Shown here: positions 33,020-46,874 of the stretch, piece after piece
Position numbering within the stretch: the stretch's first letter is position 1
How the letters are laid out: each line of letters opens with the position of its first letter
Assembly: GCF_000151665.1 (NCBI RefSeq)
Contig: NW_013171815.1
Location: 199,153 to 263,152 of the forward strand
DNA: 64,000 nucleotides
Reading direction: 5' to 3'
DNA from: Blastocystis hominis
Taxonomy: Eukaryota; Sar; Bigyra; Opalinata; Blastocystidae
Notes under the pieces: model-generated
Database searches by the model: none
What the model saw: the letters and a program-made list of their open reading frames with translations, nothing else
Told to the model about the DNA's origin: nothing
Position numbers and translations under genes: made by a program

Positions 33020-36000
33020 TTACAAAACGCAGTTGCTGTCGCGAACGAAGATGCGCGGCACATCGAAATAGTATTGCAGATTCGATCCGAACTTCCCACA
33101 ACTCAGCGAAAAATAGGTAAAATCGAAACTTCCCGCTTCGACTGGAACGACTTTGAGCACTTCTCGGGTTTCCTCCAAAGGAAGCAACTACAATTCGATT
33201 TTCGATTTCATAGAATACGCAACGAGACGTCGACACCATACTACCTATAAGCCACTTACAGGAACTCCGGTGGCAACTCGTCCTGATTTCGATCATATCG
33301 ACACAGTGATTCTTTATTACCGCGGTTATCGTCTGAGGAACCCCACGAATCCACGTCGTTTCGCATTCAAATCGCAGCGAAATCGGCGGGTGTAAAACGA
33401 ACAACTCGGGGAGTTTCATGCTAAAACGCTGGATTTCGCTACTTTTCTCCGCGTTTTGGGCCAAGGAATACTCGATTTCCACGATTCCACCTCCGATTTC
33501 GTGGTCGATCCATTCTGCTGAAGCGGCCAAACTGAAATGCCACGTCGTGTTGGATTCGGGCGTTAAAAGGAGAGGAGAGGAAGCGATTGGATTGATGAGA
33601 AGACATCGCGAGAAAGCGTTTTGAGGGTGTTGAACGCGGATGGAATGAATGGACAGCGCAACGGAATTGTGGAGTTGCACGTCCAAATCAAACCAAAATC
33701 CCGCGATTATCTGCTGTGCCGCAGTTCGATACGTTTTCGAATGGAAGCTCGAAGGGGAAGGGAAGGGACACGAAGGCTTCGGCAGCTCCAACGCTTCCAA
33801 AACGGTCTGAATGGATTGCTCAGGCTGAAACGCCGCTGCTGATTCCGACAGCGCGAAATCGGGAAACGTGGAAACCTTCGCGGTGACGCTGAAAGGAGAG
33901 GAAATGGTGAGTGGGCAGGAAGCATGGAAAGGCTCGTGATTGGCGTAGTGCAGAGTGAATTCGAGCGGGAAGGTTCGATTGTCGGGCAGAAGCCAGCAAG
34001 ACGAGCGCAAATCTAACGAAACGCGGAGCAAATCCGGCGATCGGCTGACCTCCATCACCTTCTGGAGGTCTTCGTTCGCTACAGAAACGTCGATCTTCTC
34101 AAGTCCTTCGCTGTGACGCACCGAAATGGGGAAATCCAAAACGGCGACTTGGCCGGCCATGACTTTTTCTTGGAGTGGGCAGCTGAGACAGGGAACGACG
34201 TTGGAAGGGAGGATTCGAAGCTGCGTAATCTTCCAGAACATCAAATCGGGAGTGTGTGTGGAGAGAGTGAGGAGCGAAGGCGACAACCGAATCCAGAGAG
34301 ATGATTGCAGAGTGGCGAAGCAGATCTCTACGGAAGGCAGAGAACGCAACGCAGACGCGGGAACGAAGCAATCCAGTGTCGAAACGGCGAGGGAAGGAAG
34401 CGTCCATTTCTCAGAGAGAACGATCGTCGTTGAATCCTCCGGCGAAGCGGCTGATTGGATGCGGACTGCGGAGATGTCGATGGATTCGGGGAACGGACTA
34501 GACGATCAGAAGTCGAACCGAATTCGACTTGGAAACGAGCAGGACGAGCGGAGCCGAATCTTCTACGCAAACCTCAAGCGATTTGGAGTACAGATTCCAA
34601 TGAAACGGCCATTGAAAGGAAGCCAATGCGTTTTGTTCGTTTGTGATTTGAGGAAGCAGCGAACGCAATGAACGGAAGAAGATGGAGCGAGACTCTGAAC
34701 GCACGACGCTCTCTGGGAGCAGCAATAAAAGAAGCACCTGACAAAGCGTCTACGCGTAATGAATTCGTCTTATCAAAACGGGGAAATCGTGGAAACTGAA
34801 GGAAGCATGCGCCAAAACAAGCGAAAGACGCGTTGAGAGCGAGAAAAGACGCTGATGCGCCGTTTTGTTGATGATGTCGAGAAGCAGCGGGAATGAATTC
34901 ATTGACTCCAAGCGAAGCGTTTCATCCACCGCTTGGAAGGCAGCTGTTTCATCGTAGATATCGTGGGTAAGACAGCTTTCCAACGCGCTGAGATACGCTT
35001 CGCGGAAGTTGATCTTGTTGCGAAGCGTCTCTTCGTAAGCTTCGAAGGTTTCCCAGGAAGAAAACTGCAAGAAAAGAGACTGCGAAGTGGGCGACGGCGG
35101 CGACGGCGACGCGGACTGCGATGTTAGCTCTAAACAAAGCGTCCTTTCGAGCGATAAAATGTAGGCTTCGCGCAGGAAAAGCAGACGATTTCGATGGCAG
35201 TTCTCTACAATAAATAAGAAATGAAGAGAGGGAGGCGTACGAAGGGTTTCGATTTCTTGCGAGATGGCGTGAGCGAGGACTTCTTTTTCATAGATGTCGA
35301 TTAAGAATTGATACTGCAGTGCTTTCCAGAAAGAAAACAATGAGGACTATGAATGAATAACCACAACAACACAGCGAAGAGTACGTTGTTTTCTGAGAGA
35401 ATCGCGGACATGGCATGAATACATCCGGTGATCTTTCGGAATGTCTGAGAGAAGCCTTTGGTGTTTTGAATGAGCATGCTGTATTGAATGATTTTGAAGT
35501 TGATGATGGATAAAATCTGACACACTTCCTCGTTGTTTCGATTTTGAATCTGTTTGTGATTCGAATGGATGCATTGAATACTTTCGTAAAGAGAGATAAA
35601 CAATAGTCCTGCACTCGAGTGTAATACTCCAAACACCGCGTATAGGCATACAAAGCGTTGGATTCTTGAAGCGTGAGACTGGCAAGACACTCATTAAAGA
35701 AGCTCATCTTCAACATCATTCGAATCACTCGATCTTTCTGTAATGCAAAATCGATTCGCTTACGTGGAGGAATATCGGATTCGGTAGAACACATATCGGA
35801 ATCTAGCATGTCCATTCGAGAGGAGTAGTAGTTGTGGCAGACTTGATACACTTCGGCTTTCATCGATTTGATCGCTCCAATCGAAGATCCAATCAATTCT
35901 TCTTCGAAAAACAAATGGGAGTGAATATGGTCTATAGACAGGGAATTGAGTCTAGAAAATAAAAACTCACACAATGCATTACTCTCTAATAAGCAAATCT

Positions 36001-36434
36001 TCGGTAACAGCACCTTGGTTTAGAAGAACACGATTCCCAGGACAAACATACACCGTCATAAAAGCAGGTCTGTTCGCAGCGAGTGCATTTACAGCATGCT
36101 TGTATTGATTAACGATCGACTCGCGCCATTTTGTACGGTCAGTAGCAAGTCCATTTATATCAACACCCACACAGAAGATGCAGATTGCCGGCTGCATATG
36201 CGAATGCTTATAATACCACGAACTCTTCATAATCCGTTCTGATTCATCTTTTTCAGGATTGCCAATGCGGTTATCCTTCTTGGACCCTGCTTCATCCAGA
36301 AATTCGATATCATAGTGCATAGAGCTGTCTCTGAAAAAGCGATCGGCAATAAACACAGCCAGACTTGTATCTCCACAAAATTTAACTAGTGGACAAGATA
36401 TTCGAGTAATATCACTAGGCAGAGACGCAATCAT
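33020..36434 (-). CDS. TRAPPC11: TRAPPC11 (foie gras)-like trafficking protein
   Basis: Subunit of the TRAPP tethering complex in ER-Golgi traffic. The N-terminal part shows RTKWRESIVNQYKHAV (about 36090), then the foie-gras-like helical part SLSIDHIHSHLFFEEE, KAEVYQVCHNYYSSRMD, KDRVIRMMLKMSFFNEC and LQESNALYAYTRCLEYYT. The order and spacing are those of TRAPPC11. The C-terminal beta-rich part ends with VEAGSFDFTYFSLSCG and LQYYFDVPRIFV. About 7 introns (30-47 bp); the join near 35600 is the least sure. About 1,050 residues. The stop TAA is at 33020-33022. The 5' end is 146 bp from the divergent NVL gene. Confidence 0.65.
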
Positions 36435-36580
36435 GTTTGATAACCCAAGTGTGATGATTTCTTGACTGAATTACTTGAAAAACGACTCAGAAAACAACGG
36501 TGCGAATTGAAACAAACAATCGGGTTGTTTCCGAAAAACTGTCTGATTTTGGGATTTTTGCTAGAATTGCGAAAACGAAG

Positions 36581-39234
<2,654 letters not shown>

Positions 39235-39297
39235 TTTGAGCTTGTTTTTGGTAAACACGAGAAGAATGTCGTGTTTGTGTCAGTTTGTGCACAATTA

Positions 39298-39883
39298 ATG
39301 AACTATTCTGCGCTGTTAGAAAAGTGGGTCATAGGCCATATGCCGATTATCGTTCAACCAGAGATTGATTACCAAGAAGGATATGGCCTTGTTTCCGTTT
39401 TTTACCATTACCGAAAGGAAGATAACGCTCTTGAATTTCACTATGTGTTTAGAGTATATAGAAGGAAAAAGTAATGTGTAGGGAGAATCAGCTTACTCTC
39501 GATCATTTCGTGAAAAGCCGAACCGATTTCTCTCCTTCTTTTACATGACGTTTAACCGCCTAAAATACAAAAGAACGGCTGATGTGGATTCCTTGACGAT
39601 TTACGGTATTCCTGAGCTGTCTCTGGACTATCTGCAATCATACAATGATGGGTATGAATTGAAGAATCAGTCAGAGCCACAATCTCCGGAATGGTCCTAT
39701 ATTGAGCTGATAGACTTTTCCGGAGATTCCCAAACTATGAGGCACGGAGACAAATTGAACATGTTTCATATGTTTTCTCTCGTTTACCACCACAACGCTT
39801 ACATTAACTACAATGTGTGGGAGAAGCATAAAGAAAGGCCGCTCATCTATTTGAATATATCCAAAAGATTTCGAGTCGTGTGA
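39298..39883 (+). CDS. hypothetical protein
   Basis: ATG at 39298 gives MNYSALLEKWVIGHMPII. One intron of 37 bp (about 39445-39481) joins LEFHY to GESAYSRSFREKPNRF in phase 0 and avoids two stops. The end is LIYLNISKRFRVV, TGA. About 182 residues, aromatic-rich, no signal peptide and no membrane segment. Family not recognised. Confidence 0.5.
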
Positions 39884-40249
39884 CTTTAACCACAAACAGG
39901 GAACCATTTGTTTTCAAACAAGGATAATAATCCACAGAAAAAGAAAATCTATTATTACTGCATTGACTATGTTCTAGTAGATTGTGCAGAATTGGGGTAA
40001 AAAATAGGAAGGACGCCGACAAGATGCAGAACGATTTGCTCAAACAGTATTCCATGCTCATTTTCCATACATTGCATTAGATGATCCCCAAATTAAGTCT
40101 GTTTTATGGCTTCGATAAACTGGTTAAGAGAAAACGTGACAAAAAGAGAATCTATCCTAGCAAAAGTACATGCAGTAGTATAGAGGAATGAGTCCAAATT
40201 CTATTTTTATAAACAAACAAACAAACAAACGAACGAACGATCGATCGAA
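39884..40249. other. intergenic, with an (AAAC)n run near the 3' end of the surface array
   Basis: No gene seen. The run of AAAC then GAAC/GATC units at 40211-40250 supplies several minus-strand TGTTTGTT copies just after the stop of the first surface-protein gene and probably acts as its 3' element. Confidence 0.55.
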
Positions 40250-41002
40250 CTAAACTTTAGTATTCTTCTTAGAAGATTTGCCCTTGCCCTTGCCCTTGCC
40301 CTTCTTAAGAATCAAAAGCACGACAAGCGCAATGATAATCAAGACTACCAGCACGATAAGGAGAATTCCCCACCAAGTCCAGCAGCCTCCGAAACTACTG
40401 ATTCTAGAATAACCGGCAAATGCAGAGAAACCAGTGGAACCGGACATCGTTCTGATACCTGAGTCGTTCTCAGAGAATTTAAGATAGCCAGAATATTCCT
40501 TTCCAAGACCAGAACGATAAGCCGCTCCAATATCGAAAATACTCAAAACTTTGCAAGTGACATCCGACCAGCTGTATGTTTTTCCTTTGCTCAATTCAGG
40601 AACACAAGTAACAGTCATCTTTTTCATGGTTTCAAGATCGTTACTCTTCACAGTGGCCTTTTTCAATACAACATTATACGTAGCATCGTCTAAAAATAAG
40701 ATCAACAACATCTCTCCAACCCTTTGTTCCATTGGTCTTCTTCAAAGAATATGACAAACTATTCTCCATCCATATGGAGCCAATGCATTTGTCATCACTA
40801 TAATACATTTCTTTGGTCTTAATGCTGCTAACATATCCAGTAATTCCACAAGACACTGTCGACTCATAAGATACGCCCTGCGGAATACCCACAACACTGA
40901 CACAACCACTAGTATAAACACCACAATCTACACCATCAACAAAGCTAGGCGATTCTTACTTCCTGCCAAAGCAACAGAAAGAAGTAGGACAAACACAAAC
41001 AT
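40250..41002 (-). CDS. surface-protein family member A (type I membrane)
   Basis: First of five tandem paralogues. The signal peptide MFVFVLLLSVALAG is followed at once by a phase-1 intron (32 bp) and then a Cys-containing ectodomain (CGVYTSGCVSVVG, VTCVPELSKGKTYSW). The membrane segment is rich in Ile, Leu and Val (GILLIVLVVLIIIALVVLL), followed by KKGKGKGKGK. A second phase-1 intron of about 31 bp lies near 40700 (GTTGGAG...TTTTTAG). Length about 228 residues. The cytosolic tail differs from the others (Gly/Lys repeat instead of KKLPT). The function is unknown; the layout suits a surface receptor or antigen. Confidence 0.7.
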
Positions 41003-41789
41003 TTCAAGCACAATAATAAAAATATGAAAATGTTTGGAAGGAAGTCTGTATGTCGAAACGCCAACGGAACAAGATATAATTGAATTCCAACTTAACGATT
41101 ATTATTCTTTGTACGGGTGGAAATACTTGATAGGAAAGTATACTTTGGAAAAATAATACGTTACAATTGTTACGGAAATACGTACTACAGATTCGAAAAT
41201 CGTGAAACTTGCGTCTGTTATGTTTAAACAAGGGAGGTGGGAGACTTAACACAATGGATGCGAAAAAGGACAATAACGATTCATTTTAATTGTGAGCCGA
41301 TTAATGATATGCGTAAAACAGAATATTTAGAAACGTCTGTGTGCAATAGAGTGTGCAGAGTAATTAGAATAGTGATAACAAATGAGATACTTTAATATAG
41401 GACAGGAAGGGATTCTTCATTATTTTGGTTAAAGAACTTATACACAATTGAAATACATGGTATCCGAATATGTTTGCAGTATACGAAATAACTTGACGTA
41501 CATTTGAGTCCAAATTAATACTATTATGTTTTGGATGATTATGCAAATAATAGAGGGCAACAACGACTTATTCTTCCTCGAGAATGTAGTCCATAGGATA
41601 GTGTACACGTTTTCAGAGGGAAAACACGATCGACAACCTTTCTTATCTGGGTAGATTTAGAATAGTGTAACTAAATCATGAGGATATGTATTCTAACTAT
41701 AGTAGGAAATGTGCTTGCATATATATAAACTATTTTCTATCAAACAAGTTATAGTGCATGGAAATTAGGTATTATACTGACAACTTGGC
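41003..41789. other. intergenic, no gene seen
   Basis: AT-rich space between family members A and B. Short frames on the minus strand show no family likeness. Confidence 0.5.
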
Positions 41790-42594
41790 TTATTTAGCGA
41801 CTGTTACTTGCACAGGAACATCTGGGGTTGGCTTATCAGAAACTGTTTTAGTAGGAAGCTTTTTAGTTTTCTGCTTCTTTTTAGAAGCGAGAACCAGAAT
41901 AAGAACAATTATCAAAATGATAATCACCACGACAACGACAACGATGATTATAATGAGAGCGGTATTGTTACCTCCAGCTATATCAGTGCTGTTACTCACT
42001 TTGTAAAGCTTAGAAGATGATAATGATTCACTATACTCCAAAATTGTTTTCCCATCTTCTTCTCCAAATTTCATAGTAGAAGCATATGGCTTGTTAACCA
42101 TCATCAGCATCATAGCAGTGATATTGAACAACAGATTAGAACAGTCAACCTTCTGGAAGCTGTATACCTCCCCATTCTTTAACTTTGGTGTACACGTCAT
42201 TCCGCTCTTTACTGTCAGTGTGTCGTAGTCATCAGTGCGAATTAACGCATCTGTAGTAGTTCCTTTATATTCTCCGTCATCTAAGATAATACTAGTATCA
42301 TACTATGATTACCTATTGTTCCTGATGAAAGAGAAATACTGGCAACGAAAATTAAATCGAGATAAAGGTTTTTACATTGACTATCGGTGTACTCTCTTGT
42401 AGATACACTAACTTCGATGATATTTCCATCTTTATCACAATTAACAATTACTCGTTGTTTTTTTGATGCTTCCATTTACTACATTACAATCACTTTCATA
42501 GGTTCCTTGATCTATATTGGATTCACTCAGAGTTCCTACAACTAGCAAGCGAGAAAGAAAGGATTCCGATTAAGATTAAGAATTTACACAACAT
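41790..42594 (-). CDS. surface-protein family member B, apparent 1-nt frameshift
   Basis: Signal peptide MLCKFLILIGILSFSLA, phase-1 intron, then the family pattern TYESDC, RVIVNCDKDGNIIEV, QCKNLYLDLIF, a second phase-1 intron (32 bp), DALIRTDDYDTL, MTCTPKLKNGEVYSF and SKLYKVSNSTD. The membrane segment is Ile/Val-rich, then KKKQKTKKLPTKTV. Between TYESDC and QRVIVNC the frame shifts by one base at a run of seven A (42458-42464 as T on the plus strand). Removing one A restores the family frame, so this is either a sequencing indel in a homopolymer or a recent inactivation. Confidence 0.65.
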
Positions 42595-42826
42595 AATATA
42601 ATTTTATTATGATAATCAAAAATAGATTCAAGATAATAGATTCGTTTTCAATTGGAGATACTTCAAATACAGATATACGATTTGAATACAGAAATCACAT
42701 TATTATTGTTTCGTATATCTTAAATTATATTTGTATCAAAACGAATACGGTTTCATATTCTTATTCGAGTCGAAAAGTAATAAGATGGTTATTCATATTT
42801 CATGATTAATTCATTTTATAGAGTAT

Positions 42827-42858
<32 letters not shown>

Positions 42859-43438
42859 GTTCAAATTCTAAAAACATCAATTCTTGATAATGCCAAATTT
42901 CGGAACTATTTCAAAATTAACGGTTCTATTTCAAATAGATTGAGAAGGAATGAATGAGTGAATGAATGAGTGAATGAATAAACGATAATAAGGTTCGTTT
43001 TCTAATTCGGTATATCATTTATCAATCGAAGTCATCACTTGTTGTTTTATCGTGATAAAATAGAACAAGGAGGTGAAGTATTTTATATAGAATATAGATT
43101 ATTATTACTGGATTCATTGATTGATAAAGTGGATATCAAAAATGATATGAACTGATGGACTTTCGTGGAAATATGAAATAGTTCATAAATATGATAAATA
43201 TGAATATTTGTGATTGATAAATTGATGATATTTAATACATAATCATTGAAATAATAGTTATAGAAACGATCAGTCCAACCTCTCTAATTCGAGTATTTCA
43301 AATTGACGAATGAGTGAAAAGTGATTATTCTAATATCATCTATGATGTATCTGGTAAGTAATCCTAAAGATAATAATGATAAATAGGTAAAGTGTATAGT
43401 AGTATTTGATTATCAAACATTCCTTATGCAGATTATTA
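42595..43438. other. intergenic with AT dinucleotide and GAAT repeats
   Basis: Contains a TA run at about 42827-42849 and GAATGAGT units at about 42950-42980. No gene seen. Confidence 0.6.
42827..42849. repeat. TA dinucleotide repeat
   Basis: Eleven or so TA units in the spacer between surface-protein genes B and C. Confidence 0.9.
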
Positions 43439-44489
43439 TCATTGATTAGGTACCGGTTGAACAGGAACGCTAGGAGTGGATTGAGTAGGCACGCTTGGCG
43501 ATATTTGAACGGGCGCACTTTGGACTGGTTGATTTGGTACCATCTGGTACGATGCCGTATAATAAGGTTGATTTGGCACAGATTGATTTTGAGCCATGTA
43601 CATTAGTTGATTCGGCATTGCTTGAGGAGCTACGTTTTGAGCTGATTGGTTAGGTGCTATTGGTGCATGAATGCTTTGCTGGGACTGATTAGGGGCTTCT
43701 TGGGGATTCATACCTTGTGGAGACTTGGTTGAGACTGTCTGGGTAGGAAGCCTTTTAGGTTTTTTATCATTATTGCGATAAAGAACTATCAAAATTGCGA
43801 TGACAGCAATTACAATGATTACAACAACAATGATAACGATAATGAGACCAGGATTTGTATCTCCAGGATTTGTATCAGATGTGCTATCGCTCACTTTCTT
43901 GAGGTAATACGACTGTGCCATGAAAGAGCCTATCACATAAAGTGTACCGTCATCATAAGATTTAAACTCAATGTTTGTGTCTTCTGTATTCCCTATACTT
44001 GCAACCATTGAGTTGCTAATCGCCCAATAGCCTATATGGCAATTCACTTCGGTAAAACTATATCGTTTCCCATTGGTTAACGGAGGAACGCATTCCCAAT
44101 TCTCCTCTTCCATCAGTTTTCCGTAATCATCAGTTCGGACTCTAACATCCTGGGTAGTTATTTTGTATCGTGATGTTCCTTATAATCAATGACATACAAT
44201 TGTAGTACCAGGATAATAAACGTCCCGAGTAACACTATATACTATAGATCCTTCCACAAGTAATTGTGTGCATGCATTGGTATAGAAAGTCGACTCATAG
44301 TAAATAAGTTCATTTATATTCCCGTTTGAATCGCAACGAACAATAGCTCGATAGCGCATATAGTTGGAACTTACATACATGCAGCCACTTTCATAGGTTC
44401 CTGCATCTATGTAGTATACAAATAAAATGTTTACAGCTGGCACAGGAAACAGAGCATACAAATAAGAAAGGTATCAATAACGTTAACAT
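43439..44489 (-). CDS. surface-protein family member C, with Pro/Gln-rich cytosolic tail
   Basis: Signal peptide MLTLLIPFLFVCSVSCAS, phase-1 intron (29 bp), TYESGC, RAIVRCDSNGNINEL, second phase-1 intron (30 bp), DVRVRTDDYGK, ECVPPLTNGKRYSFTEVNC, KKVSDSTSD, an Ile/Val membrane segment, then KKPKRLPTQTVS. Unlike its sisters it has a long cytosolic tail (about 95 residues) rich in Pro, Asn and Gln, made of PNQ-type repeats (MVPNQPVQSAPVQI). This is the longest member, about 330 residues. The tail could bind partners or vary by repeat slippage. Confidence 0.7.
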
Positions 44490-44812
44490 TTTTTGAAAAA
44501 TAAGAATAAACTGACTAATCACTTTTACTTGTCATATGAATCAGATGTTATTTATATTTTGTTTTTTGATGCAATACAGTACCAAACATTAGAATAAATA
44601 TGCACAGCTATTTGAAGGGCGAAACTGAAACACCCTATTTGCTATATCGCAAATGATAGCATAGGCAAGCAATGTGACTGTATTAGATAATGGTGATCAA
44701 TACAAATATCTGGGAAAGTATGAAATAAAAAGCACATGGTTTGTGGCAATCAAACAAACTAAGTCGATAAAGCAGATTTATTCGTTGTCAACTGCATAGA
44801 AGTGTTTTGCTT
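44490..44812. other. intergenic, no gene seen
   Basis: AT-rich space between members C and D; probable promoter of C (minus strand). Confidence 0.5.
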
Positions 44813-45621
44813 TTACTTTTGTGTAGTTGGTTGAGTTGGAAGCTTTTTTGCCGATTGGTTTCTTTTTGCAGATAGAGCCATAATAATTGCTATAACCACA
44901 ATGACAATGATTACTATAACAACTACCACTATGATGAGCAGTAGAATATTACTTGTAGTGATAGAGTTATCTCCAGTTTCGTTAGTTGCATCACTGACTT
45001 TATAAAGCATTTTGGCTTCTGGATAAAACCATGAGTCCCACCAAATAACTCCGTTCTCATCTTCCTGTATTACAATCTTGGTTGTAGATTTTTCGCCAAT
45101 GAATGACAAATACACCTCAGTTAAATTAGCTCCTAAGGCTGTGCACTGTACGGTAGTAAAACTGTATCTCTTTCCTTTCCGTAATTCAGGTTTACAACTC
45201 ATTGCAAAAGCTTGTTGAAGAAAATCATAATTCTCAGTTAAGATTCGAGCATCTTTTACTACCAAATTGTAACTTCCATTTCCTAGTTTTAATCCATAGA
45301 TACAATACATACCACTGACTCCTGAATAGAGATCTGTGCTATAGACAAATGATGTTTCTAAATATTGGTTCTTGCATTCTCCATCCAAGTGTTCCACAGT
45401 GTACACAATGACTTCATTTATGTTATTGTTATTATCGCAGCGAACAATGGACCGATATATATAATGACCGTTATATTCCGAAATACAGTTACTCTCGTAT
45501 GTTCCCTGAAAAGAAATCGTGCCTATGTGGAACGCTAGAGCGCATATTTACCGCTTGCAAATGAAAGGAAGAGTAATAAAACGATTGAAGTGAACCACAT
45601 AAATAAATTTGGTTTACTCAT
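44813..45621 (-). CDS. surface-protein family member D
   Basis: Starts MSKPNLFMWFTSIVLLLFLS (signal peptide), then a phase-1 intron of 29 bp, TYESNC, RSIVRCDNNNNINEVIVY, ECKNQYLETSFVYS, a second phase-1 intron of 30 bp that is also open in frame, NGSYNLVV, MSCKPELRKGKRYSFTTVQC, MLYKVSDATNETG, an Ile/Val membrane segment (LLLIIVVVVIVIIVIVV) and the tail KRNQSAKKLPTQPTTQK. About 249 residues. It has the clearest match to the family pattern. Confidence 0.75.
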
Positions 45622-45876
45622 ACAAAAATAAACTGACATATCTTTTTTACTATCATTTCCTTTTATTCAGTTTTTGTAATTCGCTTCCATTTCTATCAGT
45701 CATCATCGTTATGAGAACTAATGATCAATCGCTTATTGTTAAACTTATCGGATGAATGGTGTGTACATAGCTGAAATGATATTCACTATTTTCAATACCA
45801 TGAAGCAATTGATAATGTATGTATGTAGTCAATAATTACAGTATCCCAATTCGTGGTGTGTGACAATCAAACAAGA

Positions 45877-46612
45877 CTATACAGCAGTCAGTATTGGACT
45901 AGATTTCTTTTTAATCAAAAAATATGCAACGCCTGCAATCACTGCGATGATAAGAATAACAACAACGACAATTATGAGAGCTACATTTCCACCTCCAGAT
46001 TCGTCTGTACTATCACTCACCTTGTATAATCGAATATCAGATTGAAAATCATTTTGATCAACGAATACTCCTTTTTCATCTTTTCCAAATTTCGCCGTCA
46101 TTGTATAGGGAATACCGACAAACATCAACATTTGGTTACTATAGCTTTCGTCTCCCACAGTACAGTCGATTTCGGTAAAACTATATGTCTTCCCCTTCTT
46201 CAACTTTGGAGAGCATACAATACCATTACTCGAAGAAAAATCGTCATAATTATCAGTACGGATTCTGATATCCGTACTACTGCCTGTATATGAACCATTC
46301 TCTAAACATCAAAAATAAAGTGTATGTGTATCACTAATAGTTCCTGAAACGAGAGAAACAGTATATACTAAAGATGTTTCCAAACTTAGCTTCTTGCACA
46401 AAACATCTTCATATCTCGCTTCGAATTTGATCACTTCGGTTATGTTATCATTGTCGCCACATTTTATAATTAGACGCTCTCGATTCCCCTGTCCCAAAAA
46501 AGCAATGCACTCACTTTCATAAGTACCCGCATCTAATCTTCACACAATCATGTTTCTTACAGATAGCAAACGATAAGCATATAAATACAAGATATAAGAA
46601 TAGTTTACACAT
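45877..46612 (-). CDS. surface-protein family member E
   Basis: Signal peptide MCKLFLYLVFICLSFAI, phase-1 intron of 28 bp, TYESEC, RLIIKCGDNDNITEVIKF, LCKKLSLETSLVYTVS, second phase-1 intron (34 bp), DIRIRTDNYDDF, VCSPKLKKGKTYSFTEIDC, RLYKVSDSTDESGGG, membrane segment, short tail KKKSSPILTAV. About 224 residues. It lies 327 bp from the first SHMT gene and 255 bp from member D. Confidence 0.75.
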
Positions 46613-46874
46613 TTAAAATAAGATTAGGATGTGTTGACTAAATAGATCATTGAATGATTCTTTGTACATTTATTACTGTAAAGAAAATCGAATGTTGAAT
46701 TGCATCCTATTATACAAAAACAGAAGACATTAGTAGAAATGCTGTTTACTCGGTTATAAATGGGATGATAAAGAAAACACCAAAAAACACTTAGGACAAT
46801 CTTGCATAAAACGAATTTGTGCAGATATTCATTCATTCATTCATACAATACAAAATACAATACAGTACAATACG
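46613..46874. other. intergenic, with CATT repeat at the outer edge of the palindrome
   Basis: A CATT run at about 46829-46844 and an ATACA-rich stretch match the outer flank of the other SHMT arm (50560-50640) with different repeat numbers. No gene seen. Confidence 0.6.
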
